Shown here piece by piece: positions 8,350 through 15,892 of a stretch of DNA of 36,242 nt (position 1 is the stretch's first letter; each line of letters opens with the position of its first letter). The stretch spans positions 1-36,242 of the forward strand of contig CATJPU010000201.1 of assembly GCA_949742505.1 (NCBI GenBank), read 5' to 3'. The notes under the pieces are model-generated. The model did not search any database. It saw only the letters and a list, made by a program, of their open reading frames with translations, and was not told the origin of the DNA. The position numbers and the translations under genes are program-made. Source of the DNA: an uncultured Lachnospiraceae bacterium. Lineage in GTDB: Bacteria; Bacillota; Clostridia; Lachnospirales; Lachnospiraceae.

Positions 8350-8829
8350 TTACCGCGGGTAGATTAAATGTTCTTCGGTAATTTCATTTAACACATTCTT
8401 CAAATATCTGTCTGCCAGGTAGTTGGCCATCGGCAGGTTCATATCCAGATAGTTGCCGCAGTCCTTTGGCGACGCGCCCGGTACTTCTTCTTTGAAATCC
8501 CGGATAAATGTAAACATTTCTCTCATTAACGGAACAATATCCTTCGATTCATATTCGCCTGCAAGCAGAAGATAGAAACCGGTCCGGCAGCCCATAGGAC
8601 CGAAGTAGATAGTCTTGTCTCCATATTCAGAGTGATTTCTAAGGAAGGTAGCGGCCAAGTGCTCGATGGTATGCATCTCGGCAGTGTTCATGACCGGTTC
8701 ATCATTAGGGCTCGTCATACGCAGGTCAAAGGTGGTGACCGGGCGTTCCTCCACATAGTCGATTCTTGATACGTATACGCCGGGTACTAACTTGATGTGG
8801 TCTATGGTGAAGCTTGTTATTTTCTCCAT
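8350..8829 (-). CDS. luxS: S-ribosylhomocysteine lyase LuxS
   Basis: A 159-residue enzyme that cleaves S-ribosylhomocysteine to homocysteine and the AI-2 precursor DPD, in the activated methyl cycle. The metal site HTIEH is at residues 53-57 and the third ligand C124 is in DCGNY. The catalytic cysteine is C81 in GPMGCRTGF. All key residues and the full length are present. The start ATG at 8829-8827 follows AAAGGAGACGAC on the minus strand. It is a single gene, convergent with the DUF255 gene. Pfs/MtnN, the preceding enzyme of the cycle, is not in the window. Whether AI-2 serves as a signal here is unknown. Confidence 0.97.
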   Translation of the reverse strand: MEKITSFTIDHIKLVPGVYVSRIDYVEERPVTTFDLRMTSPNDEPVMNTAEMHTIEHLAATFLRNHSEYGDKTIYFGPMGCRTGFYLLLAGEYESKDIVPLMREMFTFIRDFKEEVPGASPKDCGNYLDMNLPMANYLADRYLKNVLNEITEEHLIYPR

Positions 8830-8864
8830 AAATGTCGTCTCCTTTCGATTACTTTTGTGGCAGA

Positions 8865-8886
8865 TTACAGGGCGGTTATCCTGTAA
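8865..8886 (-). promoter_or_regulatory. hairpin in the luxS leader
   Basis: TTACAGG (8865-8871) and CCTGTAA (8880-8886) form a perfect 7-bp stem with an 8-base loop in the transcribed leader, 36 bases before the luxS start. It has no features of a known methionine or SAM riboswitch. A minor leader structure or operator is possible. Confidence 0.3.
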
Positions 8887-8966
8887 ACCTACTATATTAT
8901 GATAACATGAATTTTGGAAAATAGCTATGTAAAGAGGAAGAAAACTGTGTTATACTAGGAAATAGT

Positions 8967-9013
8967 GTTACAGTTCACACGTCGGCTGGAGCAGGCGCCG
9001 CGTGAATTATAAC
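8967..9013. repeat. GTTACWGTTCA hairpin repeat, copy A
   Basis: GTTACAGTTCACACGTC (8967-8983) opens a folded unit: GTTA pairs with TAAC (9010-9013), TTCAC with GTGAA (9002-9006), and a GC-rich inner stem closes over a TGGAGCAG loop. It lies in the leader of the histidine phosphatase gene. The 17-base head matches copy B at 19151 in 15 of 17 positions and the reverse complement of copy C at 35536 in 14 of 17. Confidence 0.55.
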
Positions 9014-9040
9014 GGGCTGTGAAAATGGAGGTTTTTTGTA

Positions 9041-9655
9041 ATGAAGTTATATCTGATACGTCATGGAGAAACAGATTATAATAGGCAGAAGCGGAATCAG
9101 GGGCAGATTGACGTGCCGCTGAATGAGTATGGAAGGAAACTTGCGGCAAAGACCGGAGAGGGACTTCGCAGCGTTCCTTTTGACTTGTGTCTGTGCAGTC
9201 CGTTAGGACGCGCCAGGGAGACGGCGGAGTTAATTCTTGAGGGCAGGGATGTGCCTGTGATTACAGACGAACGGATTATAGAAGTGTCATTCGGAAGTTA
9301 TGAGGGCAGACGCTGGGACCCGAAAGCCTGGGATGAATCTATGCCGAAGGAATTTCAGTGCTTCTTTGATGAACCGGGGAAATATCAGGCGCCCCCGGAT
9401 GGAGAAAGTCTGGAGGACTTAAAGAGACGCACCGGAGATTTTCTAAAGGATATCTGTCACAGAGAGGAATATCAGGATGATATCATACTGGTATCTACCC
9501 ATGGGGCGGCTTTAGCGGGAATCCTGGCTAATATCAAGGAATTGCCGGTGGAGCGGTTCTGGGGAGATGGGTGTAGCAGGAACTGCGGCGTAACGGAAAT
9601 ATTGGTAACGAACGGCGTACCAGAGATTTTGACAGAGAATGTTACATATTATTAA
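9041..9655 (+). CDS. histidine phosphatase family protein
   Basis: A 204-residue phosphoglycerate-mutase-like enzyme of the branch-1 histidine phosphatase superfamily. The phosphorylated His8 sits in the opening LIRHGET motif. Other family marks are NRQKRNQGQ, PLNEYG, CSPLGRARETAE with the second arginine, and the late STHGAALAG carrying the second catalytic histidine. The length is normal for the small cytoplasmic phosphatases. GGAGG precedes ATG 9041. Its stop is 31 bases before trpS, so they are probably co-transcribed. Substrate cannot be told: relatives include cobalamin-pathway CobC, broad sugar-phosphate phosphatases and fructose-2,6-bisphosphatase-like enzymes. Confidence 0.9.
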   Translation: MKLYLIRHGETDYNRQKRNQGQIDVPLNEYGRKLAAKTGEGLRSVPFDLCLCSPLGRARETAELILEGRDVPVITDERIIEVSFGSYEGRRWDPKAWDESMPKEFQCFFDEPGKYQAPPDGESLEDLKRRTGDFLKDICHREEYQDDIILVSTHGAALAGILANIKELPVERFWGDGCSRNCGVTEILVTNGVPEILTENVTYY

Positions 9656-9686
9656 AATGTCTGGATAGAAGATGGAGGAAATGATT

Positions 9687-10691
9687 ATGATTGGCGATAA
9701 GAAGGTATTATTCAGCGGAATGCAGGCAACAGGGAATCTGACTCTCGGGAATTATCTGGGAGCGCTTAAGAACTGGGTATCGTTAAGCGACGAATATGAG
9801 TGTTTTTACAGCGTGGTAGATATGCATTCCATTACGGTAAGGCAGAATCCCGCGGAACTTCGCAAGCGGGCAAGAGCTCTCTTAACACTGTATATTGCGG
9901 CAGGGCTTGATCCGAAGAAGAACTGTATCTATTATCAGTCCCATGTGTCGGGCCACGCAGAGCTTGCCTGGATTCTGAACTGTTTTACTTATATGGGAGA
10001 GCTGAACCGTATGACCCAGTTTAAGGATAAATCCGCGAAGCACGCGGACAATATTAACGCAGGGCTTTTTACCTATCCGGTACTGATGGCGGCGGACATC
10101 CTTTTGTATCAGGCGGATGTGGTGCCGGTTGGCATCGACCAGATGCAGCATCTTGAGATTACCCGGGATATTGCGCAGAGATTTAACAATATATACGGCG
10201 ATGTGTTTACCGTCCCGGAAGCTTATATCGGCAAGGTGGGCGCGAAGATTATGAGTCTGCAGGAACCTTCTAAGAAGATGTCCAAGTCCGACGAGAACCC
10301 GAACGCGAGTATCTATCTGATGGATGATCCGGATGCGATTATGAGGAAATGCAAGCGCGCAGTGACGGATTCCGAGGCGCAGATTCTCTATAGGGAGGAG
10401 CAGCCGGGAGTGAAGAATCTGATTGACATTTACAGCGCCTGCACTGGTAAGACGCCGGAGGAGGTTGTGAAGGAATTTGACGGCAGAGGGTACGGCGACT
10501 TTAAGCTTGCGGCAGGCGAAGCGGTGGTTGCTGTACTGAAGCCGCTGCAGGATGAAGTGGCAAGGCTGAATCAAGACAAGGCTTATATTGACGGGATTAT
10601 TAAGGAAAATGCAGAGAAAGCGAATTATTACGCCATGAAGACGCTGCGCAAGGTACAGAAGAAGGTCGGATTCCCGGAGCGGGTACGTTAA
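9687..10691 (+). CDS. trpS: tryptophanyl-tRNA synthetase
   Basis: A 334-residue class I aminoacyl-tRNA synthetase that charges tRNA-Trp. The HIGH-equivalent is TGNLTLGNY near residues 15-23 and the second signature KMSKS is near residue 197. AADILLYQADVVPVGIDQMQH is the family's tryptophan/ATP site region, seen here as DILLYQ and GIDQMQHLE. ATG 9687 is preferred because ATGGAGGA at 9672-9679 is its ribosome site; 9672 and 9681 are other in-frame ATGs. No T-box leader can fit in the short gap, so regulation would be through the upstream phosphatase promoter. It is a housekeeping copy, complete at 10691. Confidence 0.96.
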   Translation: MIGDKKVLFSGMQATGNLTLGNYLGALKNWVSLSDEYECFYSVVDMHSITVRQNPAELRKRARALLTLYIAAGLDPKKNCIYYQSHVSGHAELAWILNCFTYMGELNRMTQFKDKSAKHADNINAGLFTYPVLMAADILLYQADVVPVGIDQMQHLEITRDIAQRFNNIYGDVFTVPEAYIGKVGAKIMSLQEPSKKMSKSDENPNASIYLMDDPDAIMRKCKRAVTDSEAQILYREEQPGVKNLIDIYSACTGKTPEEVVKEFDGRGYGDFKLAAGEAVVAVLKPLQDEVARLNQDKAYIDGIIKENAEKANYYAMKTLRKVQKKVGFPERVR

Positions 10692-10728
10692 TTGCCGGAA
10701 GATAGATAAGGAGAACAGGAAAGAGAAT

Positions 10729-11250
10729 ATGGAGATACGAACAGCAGGACAGCAGAAGTATTATGACTTTATAGAGGAAAGAGAAAAGAGCTTAAGGCTG
10801 GGGATGATTATCTGGATTAGTCTTCTGGCGGCAGCGCTGCTTGCGATTCTGGCAGGCGGGATGCTGGGATATATTCTTGCAGTTCTTGGAGCTGCTCTGG
10901 GAGTGTTGACTATCCGTTCCCAGAAAGCTCTCAGAAACAAACTTGACAGAATAGCAGACAGAGAAGACTTCTTCAATCAGCTTATTGAAGCAGAGACTGT
11001 AGAGATACCGGATTACCGGCTGATTATAACAAGGGAGTATGCGCTGCAGTATAGGAATGAGGTGTTCATTTATCCGTTAAAAGATATGGATAAGGTGGAG
11101 GTTGGAATCAGGCAGCAGGGAGAGTACCGGCAGAAGACATTGTTCCTGACAGATAAGGCGGGAGTGCGCAATGAAATAGCGGTCTGCGGACGGAGAGAGC
11201 AGGAGAGGGCTTTTGATTTGGCGTATCATATGCTGCATGATAACTTATAA
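10729..11250 (+). CDS. two-helix membrane protein of unknown function
   Basis: A 173-residue protein. An N-terminal charged helix (about 1-24) is followed by two adjacent membrane segments (about 25-43 and 46-62, rich in A, L and G). A soluble C-terminal domain with beta-strand character follows (VEIPDYRLIITREYALQYRN, KDMDKVEVGI, KTLFLTDKAG). The arrangement recalls small bacterial PH-like or YcxB-type proteins, but I do not recognise the family with confidence. It starts 37 bases after trpS with AACAGGAAAGAG ahead of it and probably shares its transcript. It ends 6 bases into the convergent kinase gene's 3' end. Confidence 0.7.
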   Translation: MEIRTAGQQKYYDFIEEREKSLRLGMIIWISLLAAALLAILAGGMLGYILAVLGAALGVLTIRSQKALRNKLDRIADREDFFNQLIEAETVEIPDYRLIITREYALQYRNEVFIYPLKDMDKVEVGIRQQGEYRQKTLFLTDKAGVRNEIAVCGRREQERAFDLAYHMLHDNL

Positions 11251-12591
11251 TTTTAAGATAAATGTACTGCCGCCTTCTTTTGTATCCTGTACATATAATT
11301 CGATTCCCTGAATCTCAGCAAGAACGGCCGCGATGGACAGCCCCAGTCCAAAGTGATCTTTTTTATTTCTAGATTTATCGCCGCGGTAAAACCGCTCGAA
11401 AATCAGCTTCTTTTGTGCATTGGGGATACCGGGTCCGAAATCAATAACGGAAATCAGCATATGAGGACGGATATATTCCGCCCGAAGGATAATTCGCCTG
11501 TTCCGGATATCCGGCATATTACCGGCGCTGTCAGCTTGTTCTTTGTAATCTGAAGTACAGCGGGTATTTGAGAAAGCGTATGCAACGGCATTATCCAGAA
11601 GGATAGAGAGAATCTGCGTACATAGTCTGGGGTCTGCGCGCACAGCCGGAGGGGGGATTTCCGGAAGTTCCAGAAGAAGTCTTCCATTTTTAGCAAGGCA
11701 GGCAGGCTCGTACAATTCCAGCAGATGAAGCAGCAGTTCGTCTATTTCAAAGTATTCTTTTTTTACCTCCCAGTTTCGCTGCTCCGCAGAAGCGAGAAGA
11801 AGGAGGCTGCGAATCAGAGAGCTTCCCCGGCGGCATTCGTTTCGGATTGTCTCCAGAAGTCTTTTATTCTTATCCTGTTTTACGAAAATGGCGTCGGCTG
11901 ACGTCTGGATAACGCTGAGGGGAGAGCGCAGTTCATGGGAGGCCGCAGCTACAAAATCCTGCTGTTTCCGATAGGTTTCTTCCAGAGGTTTTAGAGACCC
12001 GGCTACAAACCGGCGTCCGGTACAGAATAAAAGCAATATGCCAAGGCTGTCAATCATCAGATAAAAACAGCCGGTTTGTAAAAGTCTGTTTCGATTCGGA
12101 GTAATATCCTGCAGAAGAATCAGCTTCTTATAGCCGGAACCGCCGCTGAGACTCAGAATGTTTCCGAGATAAACGTCCCGTTTATTTCCTTTTATCTGGA
12201 AAATAGAGGATTGCAGAATATTGGAAGATATAGGGCGGGAGGCAGGATAAATGCCCTCTCTCTTTGCAAAGTCTTCTGCGCGTGCTAATAAAGTCTCCCG
12301 GCTGGTGGAAGGATGATAAGCGCCTGGAAAGAAGAGAGGCGTGTTATTTTCTTCTATATAGATGATCAGAGCGCTTTTTTTCTCCATCTCAGACAGATAA
12401 GAATCTGCAAAGATGGACTCTGTCTGCAGGCTGGACGTCAGGATAAACAGTTGATCCTGAAAATGCGAACGATCCTTATTCTTCTGGGCGGAGATGTAGA
12501 ACAGGAATGCAAAGGACAGAATCAGGGTCATAATGAGTCCGGTGCTTATTGTATAGAGAAATACGAGTTTTTTTTGTAAATTAGGAAACAT
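11245..12591 (-). CDS. sensor histidine kinase
   Basis: A 448-residue membrane kinase. TM1 is about residues 10-33, an extracellular sensor loop about 35-180, and TM2 about 185-205. Then comes the dimerisation/phosphoacceptor helix with ASHELRSPLSVI (His near 218) and a catalytic domain with N box LLDNAVAYAF, G1 DFGPGIP, F box FERFYRGDKSR and G2 GLGLSIAA. ATG at 12591 is chosen: it overlaps the end of the regulator gene and follows AGGG; the frame is open further upstream inside that gene. The signal is unknown; the divergent solute-binding lipoprotein is a plausible sensory partner or target. Confidence 0.92.
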   Translation of the reverse strand: MFPNLQKKLVFLYTISTGLIMTLILSFAFLFYISAQKNKDRSHFQDQLFILTSSLQTESIFADSYLSEMEKKSALIIYIEENNTPLFFPGAYHPSTSRETLLARAEDFAKREGIYPASRPISSNILQSSIFQIKGNKRDVYLGNILSLSGGSGYKKLILLQDITPNRNRLLQTGCFYLMIDSLGILLLFCTGRRFVAGSLKPLEETYRKQQDFVAAASHELRSPLSVIQTSADAIFVKQDKNKRLLETIRNECRRGSSLIRSLLLLASAEQRNWEVKKEYFEIDELLLHLLELYEPACLAKNGRLLLELPEIPPPAVRADPRLCTQILSILLDNAVAYAFSNTRCTSDYKEQADSAGNMPDIRNRRIILRAEYIRPHMLISVIDFGPGIPNAQKKLIFERFYRGDKSRNKKDHFGLGLSIAAVLAEIQGIELYVQDTKEGGSTFILKL

Positions 12592-13264
12592 GTTTTCCCT
12601 CCAGTCGGTAGCCCACTCCATGTATGGTTTCAATGGAAGCTGCACTTTTTAAAATTCTTAAATGTTTTCTTAAAAAATAGACATATGTATCCAAATTGCC
12701 ATCTTCAACCGTTCCGTCCGGTCCCCAGATACGGGAAAAGATTTGCTCTCTGGTCAGCGTTTTCTCCGGATTGCGGAGAAAAAATTCCAGAAGAAATGCT
12801 TCGCGTCTGGAAAGCTGACGTTTGGAATTCTGACAAAAAAGGATTCGGGTATCTGTGTCGAACTGTATATCCAGAAAGGAAAGCTTGTCTGAGCTTGTAA
12901 AGGCATGGGGGCGTCTGGAAAGGGCGCGAATACGCGCCAGCAGTTCCTTCGTATCGTAGGGTTTTACCAGATAATCATCGGCTCCGCAGTCCAGCCCGTC
13001 AATCTTATCGCCTACAGAGCCCAGGGCAGTCGTTAGAATTATGGGGGCGGCGATATGATTTTGCCGAATCGAGCGCAGAATTGAGAGCCCGTCAATCTCT
13101 GGCAGCATCCGGTCTAACAGAATCAGGTCATAAGCGCCGGACATGGCGAAATAAAGTGCCTCGCTCCCGGTGTGGCAGACAGATACGGTATGATTACAGG
13201 AATGAAGCTGTAAAGTTAAGGCTTCGCACAGTTCCCTGTCGTCTTCTATGATTAAAATATGCAT
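12581..13264 (-). CDS. OmpR/PhoB-family response regulator
   Basis: A 227-residue regulator. The receiver domain (1-115) has acidic pocket E7/D8/D9, phosphoacceptor D51 in LILLDRMLPE, T78/T79 and K101 in VKPYD. The C-terminal winged helix (about 130-225) has the usual LTREQIFSRIWG and LRKHLR segments and the ETIHGVGYRL wing. All residues needed for phosphorelay are present. It is first in a two-gene operon and overlaps the kinase start by 11 bases. The promoter region to 13467 is shared with the divergent lipoprotein gene, which is the most likely regulated target. Confidence 0.94.
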   Translation of the reverse strand: MHILIIEDDRELCEALTLQLHSCNHTVSVCHTGSEALYFAMSGAYDLILLDRMLPEIDGLSILRSIRQNHIAAPIILTTALGSVGDKIDGLDCGADDYLVKPYDTKELLARIRALSRRPHAFTSSDKLSFLDIQFDTDTRILFCQNSKRQLSRREAFLLEFFLRNPEKTLTREQIFSRIWGPDGTVEDGNLDTYVYFLRKHLRILKSAASIETIHGVGYRLEGKHVS

Positions 13265-13309
13265 CTCACATTCTCCTTCCTGTTCAAGTATTACATTTTA
13301 GTATACCAG

Positions 13310-13364
13310 ACAATTCTCAAAAAAATCTTTAAGAAATTGTTAGGGATTTCCAAGTTTTTTTGAG
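13310..13364. promoter_or_regulatory. nested inverted repeats in the two-component/lipoprotein divergent region
   Basis: CTCAAAAAAA (13316-13325) and TTTTTTTGAG (13355-13364) are perfect 10-bp inverted repeats. Inside them ACAATT (13310-13315) and AATTGT (13335-13340) form a second dyad next to TTTAAGAAATTGTTAGG, wording typical of regulator half-sites. The position between divergent genes suggests binding by the response regulator. No clear -35/-10 pair was fixed. Confidence 0.4.
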
Positions 13365-13467
13365 AAAAGATTTGTATGATAAAAGGCAGTTCCTGATTCC
13401 GCCAGTGCGGTTGGGAACCGCCTGCCGGAAACGGTGAGCTAACGATTTTTGAAGGAGACGGATAACT

Positions 13468-15723
13468 ATGGGAATGAACAGAACCTTGAAGTATGAAAAA
13501 CGAATGGCGGCGTGTTTGCTATGCATTCTTCTGCTGTCTGCGACAGCGGCAGGACTGCTTAGCGGGTGCGGGAGCAAAGGTATAGGAGATAAAGAGAACG
13601 CCGGCGCAAAAGGGCGGTATGTGGAGCAGGATATCGAACTTACGCTTCAGCAGGGAGAAGAGGCGCTGAATCTGACGAAATCGAAGGACGGCAATCCGGT
13701 GCTTTTCACACTGCTGAATGATACACAGGTCTTCCGGTACGAGTATATGGAAGGGGAGTGGAAGCAGACTTCTCTGGACTGGATTAGCAGTCTTTATCAG
13801 GGAAGAGAAATTTATTTTCAGGAAGTTCAGGAGACGGCAGAGGGCGTGCAGTATGTCAGAGGCGTCAATATGGAAATGCTGCCTCTGCTTGCAAGGAGCA
13901 CAGACGGTCAGTCCGGAGAGGAACTGACGGTGCCTAAGCTGGCGGAGCAGGGCGAGTACGGGTATCCGGCGGTGACCTGCCTGCAGATTGACGGGGCCGG
14001 TAATCTCTGGATGAATGATTTGTATGAGTCGAAATTCATGGTTATTTCGCCGGAGTCTCTGGAAGTGGTGAAGGAAATCAACAGCGCGCAGGGATTTTCC
14101 AGCGAGCAGAAGATGCTATTTGCCGCAGAGGACGGAGCTGTGGCCGCAAATACAGAGGATGGCATTTATACGGTCTTTGATTCGGACTTCAATGAGAAAG
14201 GAAAGCTTTCGGTAAAAGCTCAGAATATATTCAGCATGTGCGGCAAAGGAGACGAGTGGTATCAGGTTTCGCCGGAAGGAATTATGCGCTTTGCACTGGG
14301 AAATGAAATCAGCGAGAGGCTGATGGACGGCAGTATGGGAGCTATGGGTTCCTCTGTAAATGCGGCGGCTGGAATTACAACCGGGGAGGAAGATGATTTC
14401 TATGTGCTTTACCGGCAGGAAAAGGCGGGAAGCTTCAGTTTGAAGCATTACGTATATGACGCAGAGATAGAAGCCTCGCCGAAGAATACCCTGAAGGTAT
14501 TCGGACTTTCAGAAAATGCAGCGATTCAGGATGCGGCGATTGGATTTCAAAAGGCCCATCCGGATACGAAGGTGGAATATCAGAGCTCGGGTGGGGAAGA
14601 GGGATTGTCCATGGATGATATCCGTACTCTGAATACAGAGCTTCTTGGCGGTAATGGAGCGGATGTACTCCTGCTTGACGGTCTTCCAGCAGAAGCATAC
14701 ATGGAGAAAGGAATCCTTGCGGACCTTACGGAACTGAAGGAAGAGCTTACAGAAGAAGATTCTTACCTTGAGGAAATACTTGCTAATACTGCAGAGCAGG
14801 GTGGAAAAATCTATGGAATGCCGGTTAAGTTCAGTATTCCGGTGATATATGGCAGCAAGGAAACAATGGAGGCGCTTGCCAGCCTTGGGAGTCTGAAAAA
14901 CTATATTTCAAAGCATCCGGACGCCAGCGTCTTTGGGATTGCGGACAGAACTTATATCCGGGATTTTCTCTTCCAGCTCTATGAGGATGAATTATTTACA
15001 GAGGATAGGAAAGTCGACAAAGAGAAGATGGAATCTCTTCTGGAAATAGAACAGATACTTGCAGTTAATGCAAAGGCACATATTTTTGACGAGATGAATG
15101 CGACGGAAATGAGCATGGGCACTTCAGCGAAGCTCTTCAGGCAGGGGATGTTTTCAAATCCCGGAAGCGCAGCGATTTTGCATTATGAAGAAGGAGCGGC
15201 TACTGCCAGAATCGGGAGCATGGCAGATATGATGATTCCCTATGCTGTGATGCGGCAGAAGAATCTGGCTCCGAATACGATACAGGATTTTTACTGTCCG
15301 CAGGGAATTGTGGGAATCATTGCAAATTGCGGGCAGAAGGAGCTGGCAGAAGAATTTGTGAGATACTTATTCTCCAAAGAAGTACAGAGTGTGCAGACTG
15401 ACAATGGATTCCCAGTTCTTGTCTCAGAATTAGAAAATACAAAGTATGAGATAAACAGTAAGTATGCACAGGAATTGGGAGTATCCTCAAGCTGGAACTT
15501 TGAGGGGGAAGAGCCGATAGAGGTGGAAGCAGGATATCCTACGATGGAAGAGGCAGAAAGACTGATTGAACTGTGTAAGACTTTAAAGAATCCGGCAGTG
15601 CAGGATTGTGTTCTCTGGAATATATACCAGACGGAAGCAGACCGGTGCCTGGAGGGAAGTATTGATGCAGAAACAGCGGCAAAGAATATCGCCCAGAAAG
15701 CGGATACCTATCTTGCCGAGTAG
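13468..15723 (+). CDS. lipoprotein: propeller-like N-half fused to ABC solute-binding C-half
   Basis: A 751-residue exported lipoprotein. The signal peptide ends in a lipobox LLSGC, with Cys34 the predicted lipid anchor. Residues about 50-335 are made of short beta-rich blocks such as GAGNLWMNDLYESKFMVI, TEDGIYTVFDSDF and SPEGIMRFALG, resembling blades of an NHL/WD-type propeller. From about 340 (NTLKVFGL, then AAIGFQKAHPDTKVEYQ) it follows the extracellular solute-binding family 1/8 pattern to the end, including GADVLLLDGLP, YGMPVKFSIPV and the late AEEFVRYLFS. No ABC permease or ATPase lies nearby. ATG 13468 follows GAAGGAGA. It may feed signals to the divergent kinase or bind a carbohydrate; both are inference. 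Confidence 0.75.
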   Translation: MGMNRTLKYEKRMAACLLCILLLSATAAGLLSGCGSKGIGDKENAGAKGRYVEQDIELTLQQGEEALNLTKSKDGNPVLFTLLNDTQVFRYEYMEGEWKQTSLDWISSLYQGREIYFQEVQETAEGVQYVRGVNMEMLPLLARSTDGQSGEELTVPKLAEQGEYGYPAVTCLQIDGAGNLWMNDLYESKFMVISPESLEVVKEINSAQGFSSEQKMLFAAEDGAVAANTEDGIYTVFDSDFNEKGKLSVKAQNIFSMCGKGDEWYQVSPEGIMRFALGNEISERLMDGSMGAMGSSVNAAAGITTGEEDDFYVLYRQEKAGSFSLKHYVYDAEIEASPKNTLKVFGLSENAAIQDAAIGFQKAHPDTKVEYQSSGGEEGLSMDDIRTLNTELLGGNGADVLLLDGLPAEAYMEKGILADLTELKEELTEEDSYLEEILANTAEQGGKIYGMPVKFSIPVIYGSKETMEALASLGSLKNYISKHPDASVFGIADRTYIRDFLFQLYEDELFTEDRKVDKEKMESLLEIEQILAVNAKAHIFDEMNATEMSMGTSAKLFRQGMFSNPGSAAILHYEEGAATARIGSMADMMIPYAVMRQKNLAPNTIQDFYCPQGIVGIIANCGQKELAEEFVRYLFSKEVQSVQTDNGFPVLVSELENTKYEINSKYAQELGVSSSWNFEGEEPIEVEAGYPTMEEAERLIELCKTLKNPAVQDCVLWNIYQTEADRCLEGSIDAETAAKNIAQKADTYLAE

Positions 15724-15765
15724 AAGGAAATGGCAGGGGAAATTCCGGGATGGAGAAAACGAGAG

Positions 15766-15791
15766 AGCAGGAACGGATATCTGTTCCTGCT
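15766..15791 (+). terminator. possible terminator after the lipoprotein gene
   Basis: AGCAGGAAC (15766-15774) and GTTCCTGCT (15783-15791) form a perfect 9-bp stem 43 bases after the stop. Only a short T stretch follows, so termination would be weak. Confidence 0.4.
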
Positions 15792-15892
15792 TCCAAGCCG
15801 GCCCGGTACAGGGAGTGGGCAGTGTTTTATATTAGCTGTAGATTATTGGGAAAGGGCATGGTACAATGAAAGAATAAGAGAGGGAAATTATT

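Noticed and set aside
9656..9686. T-box leader for trpS
   Set aside because: The gap to the upstream phosphatase gene is only about 31 bases, far too short for a T-box.
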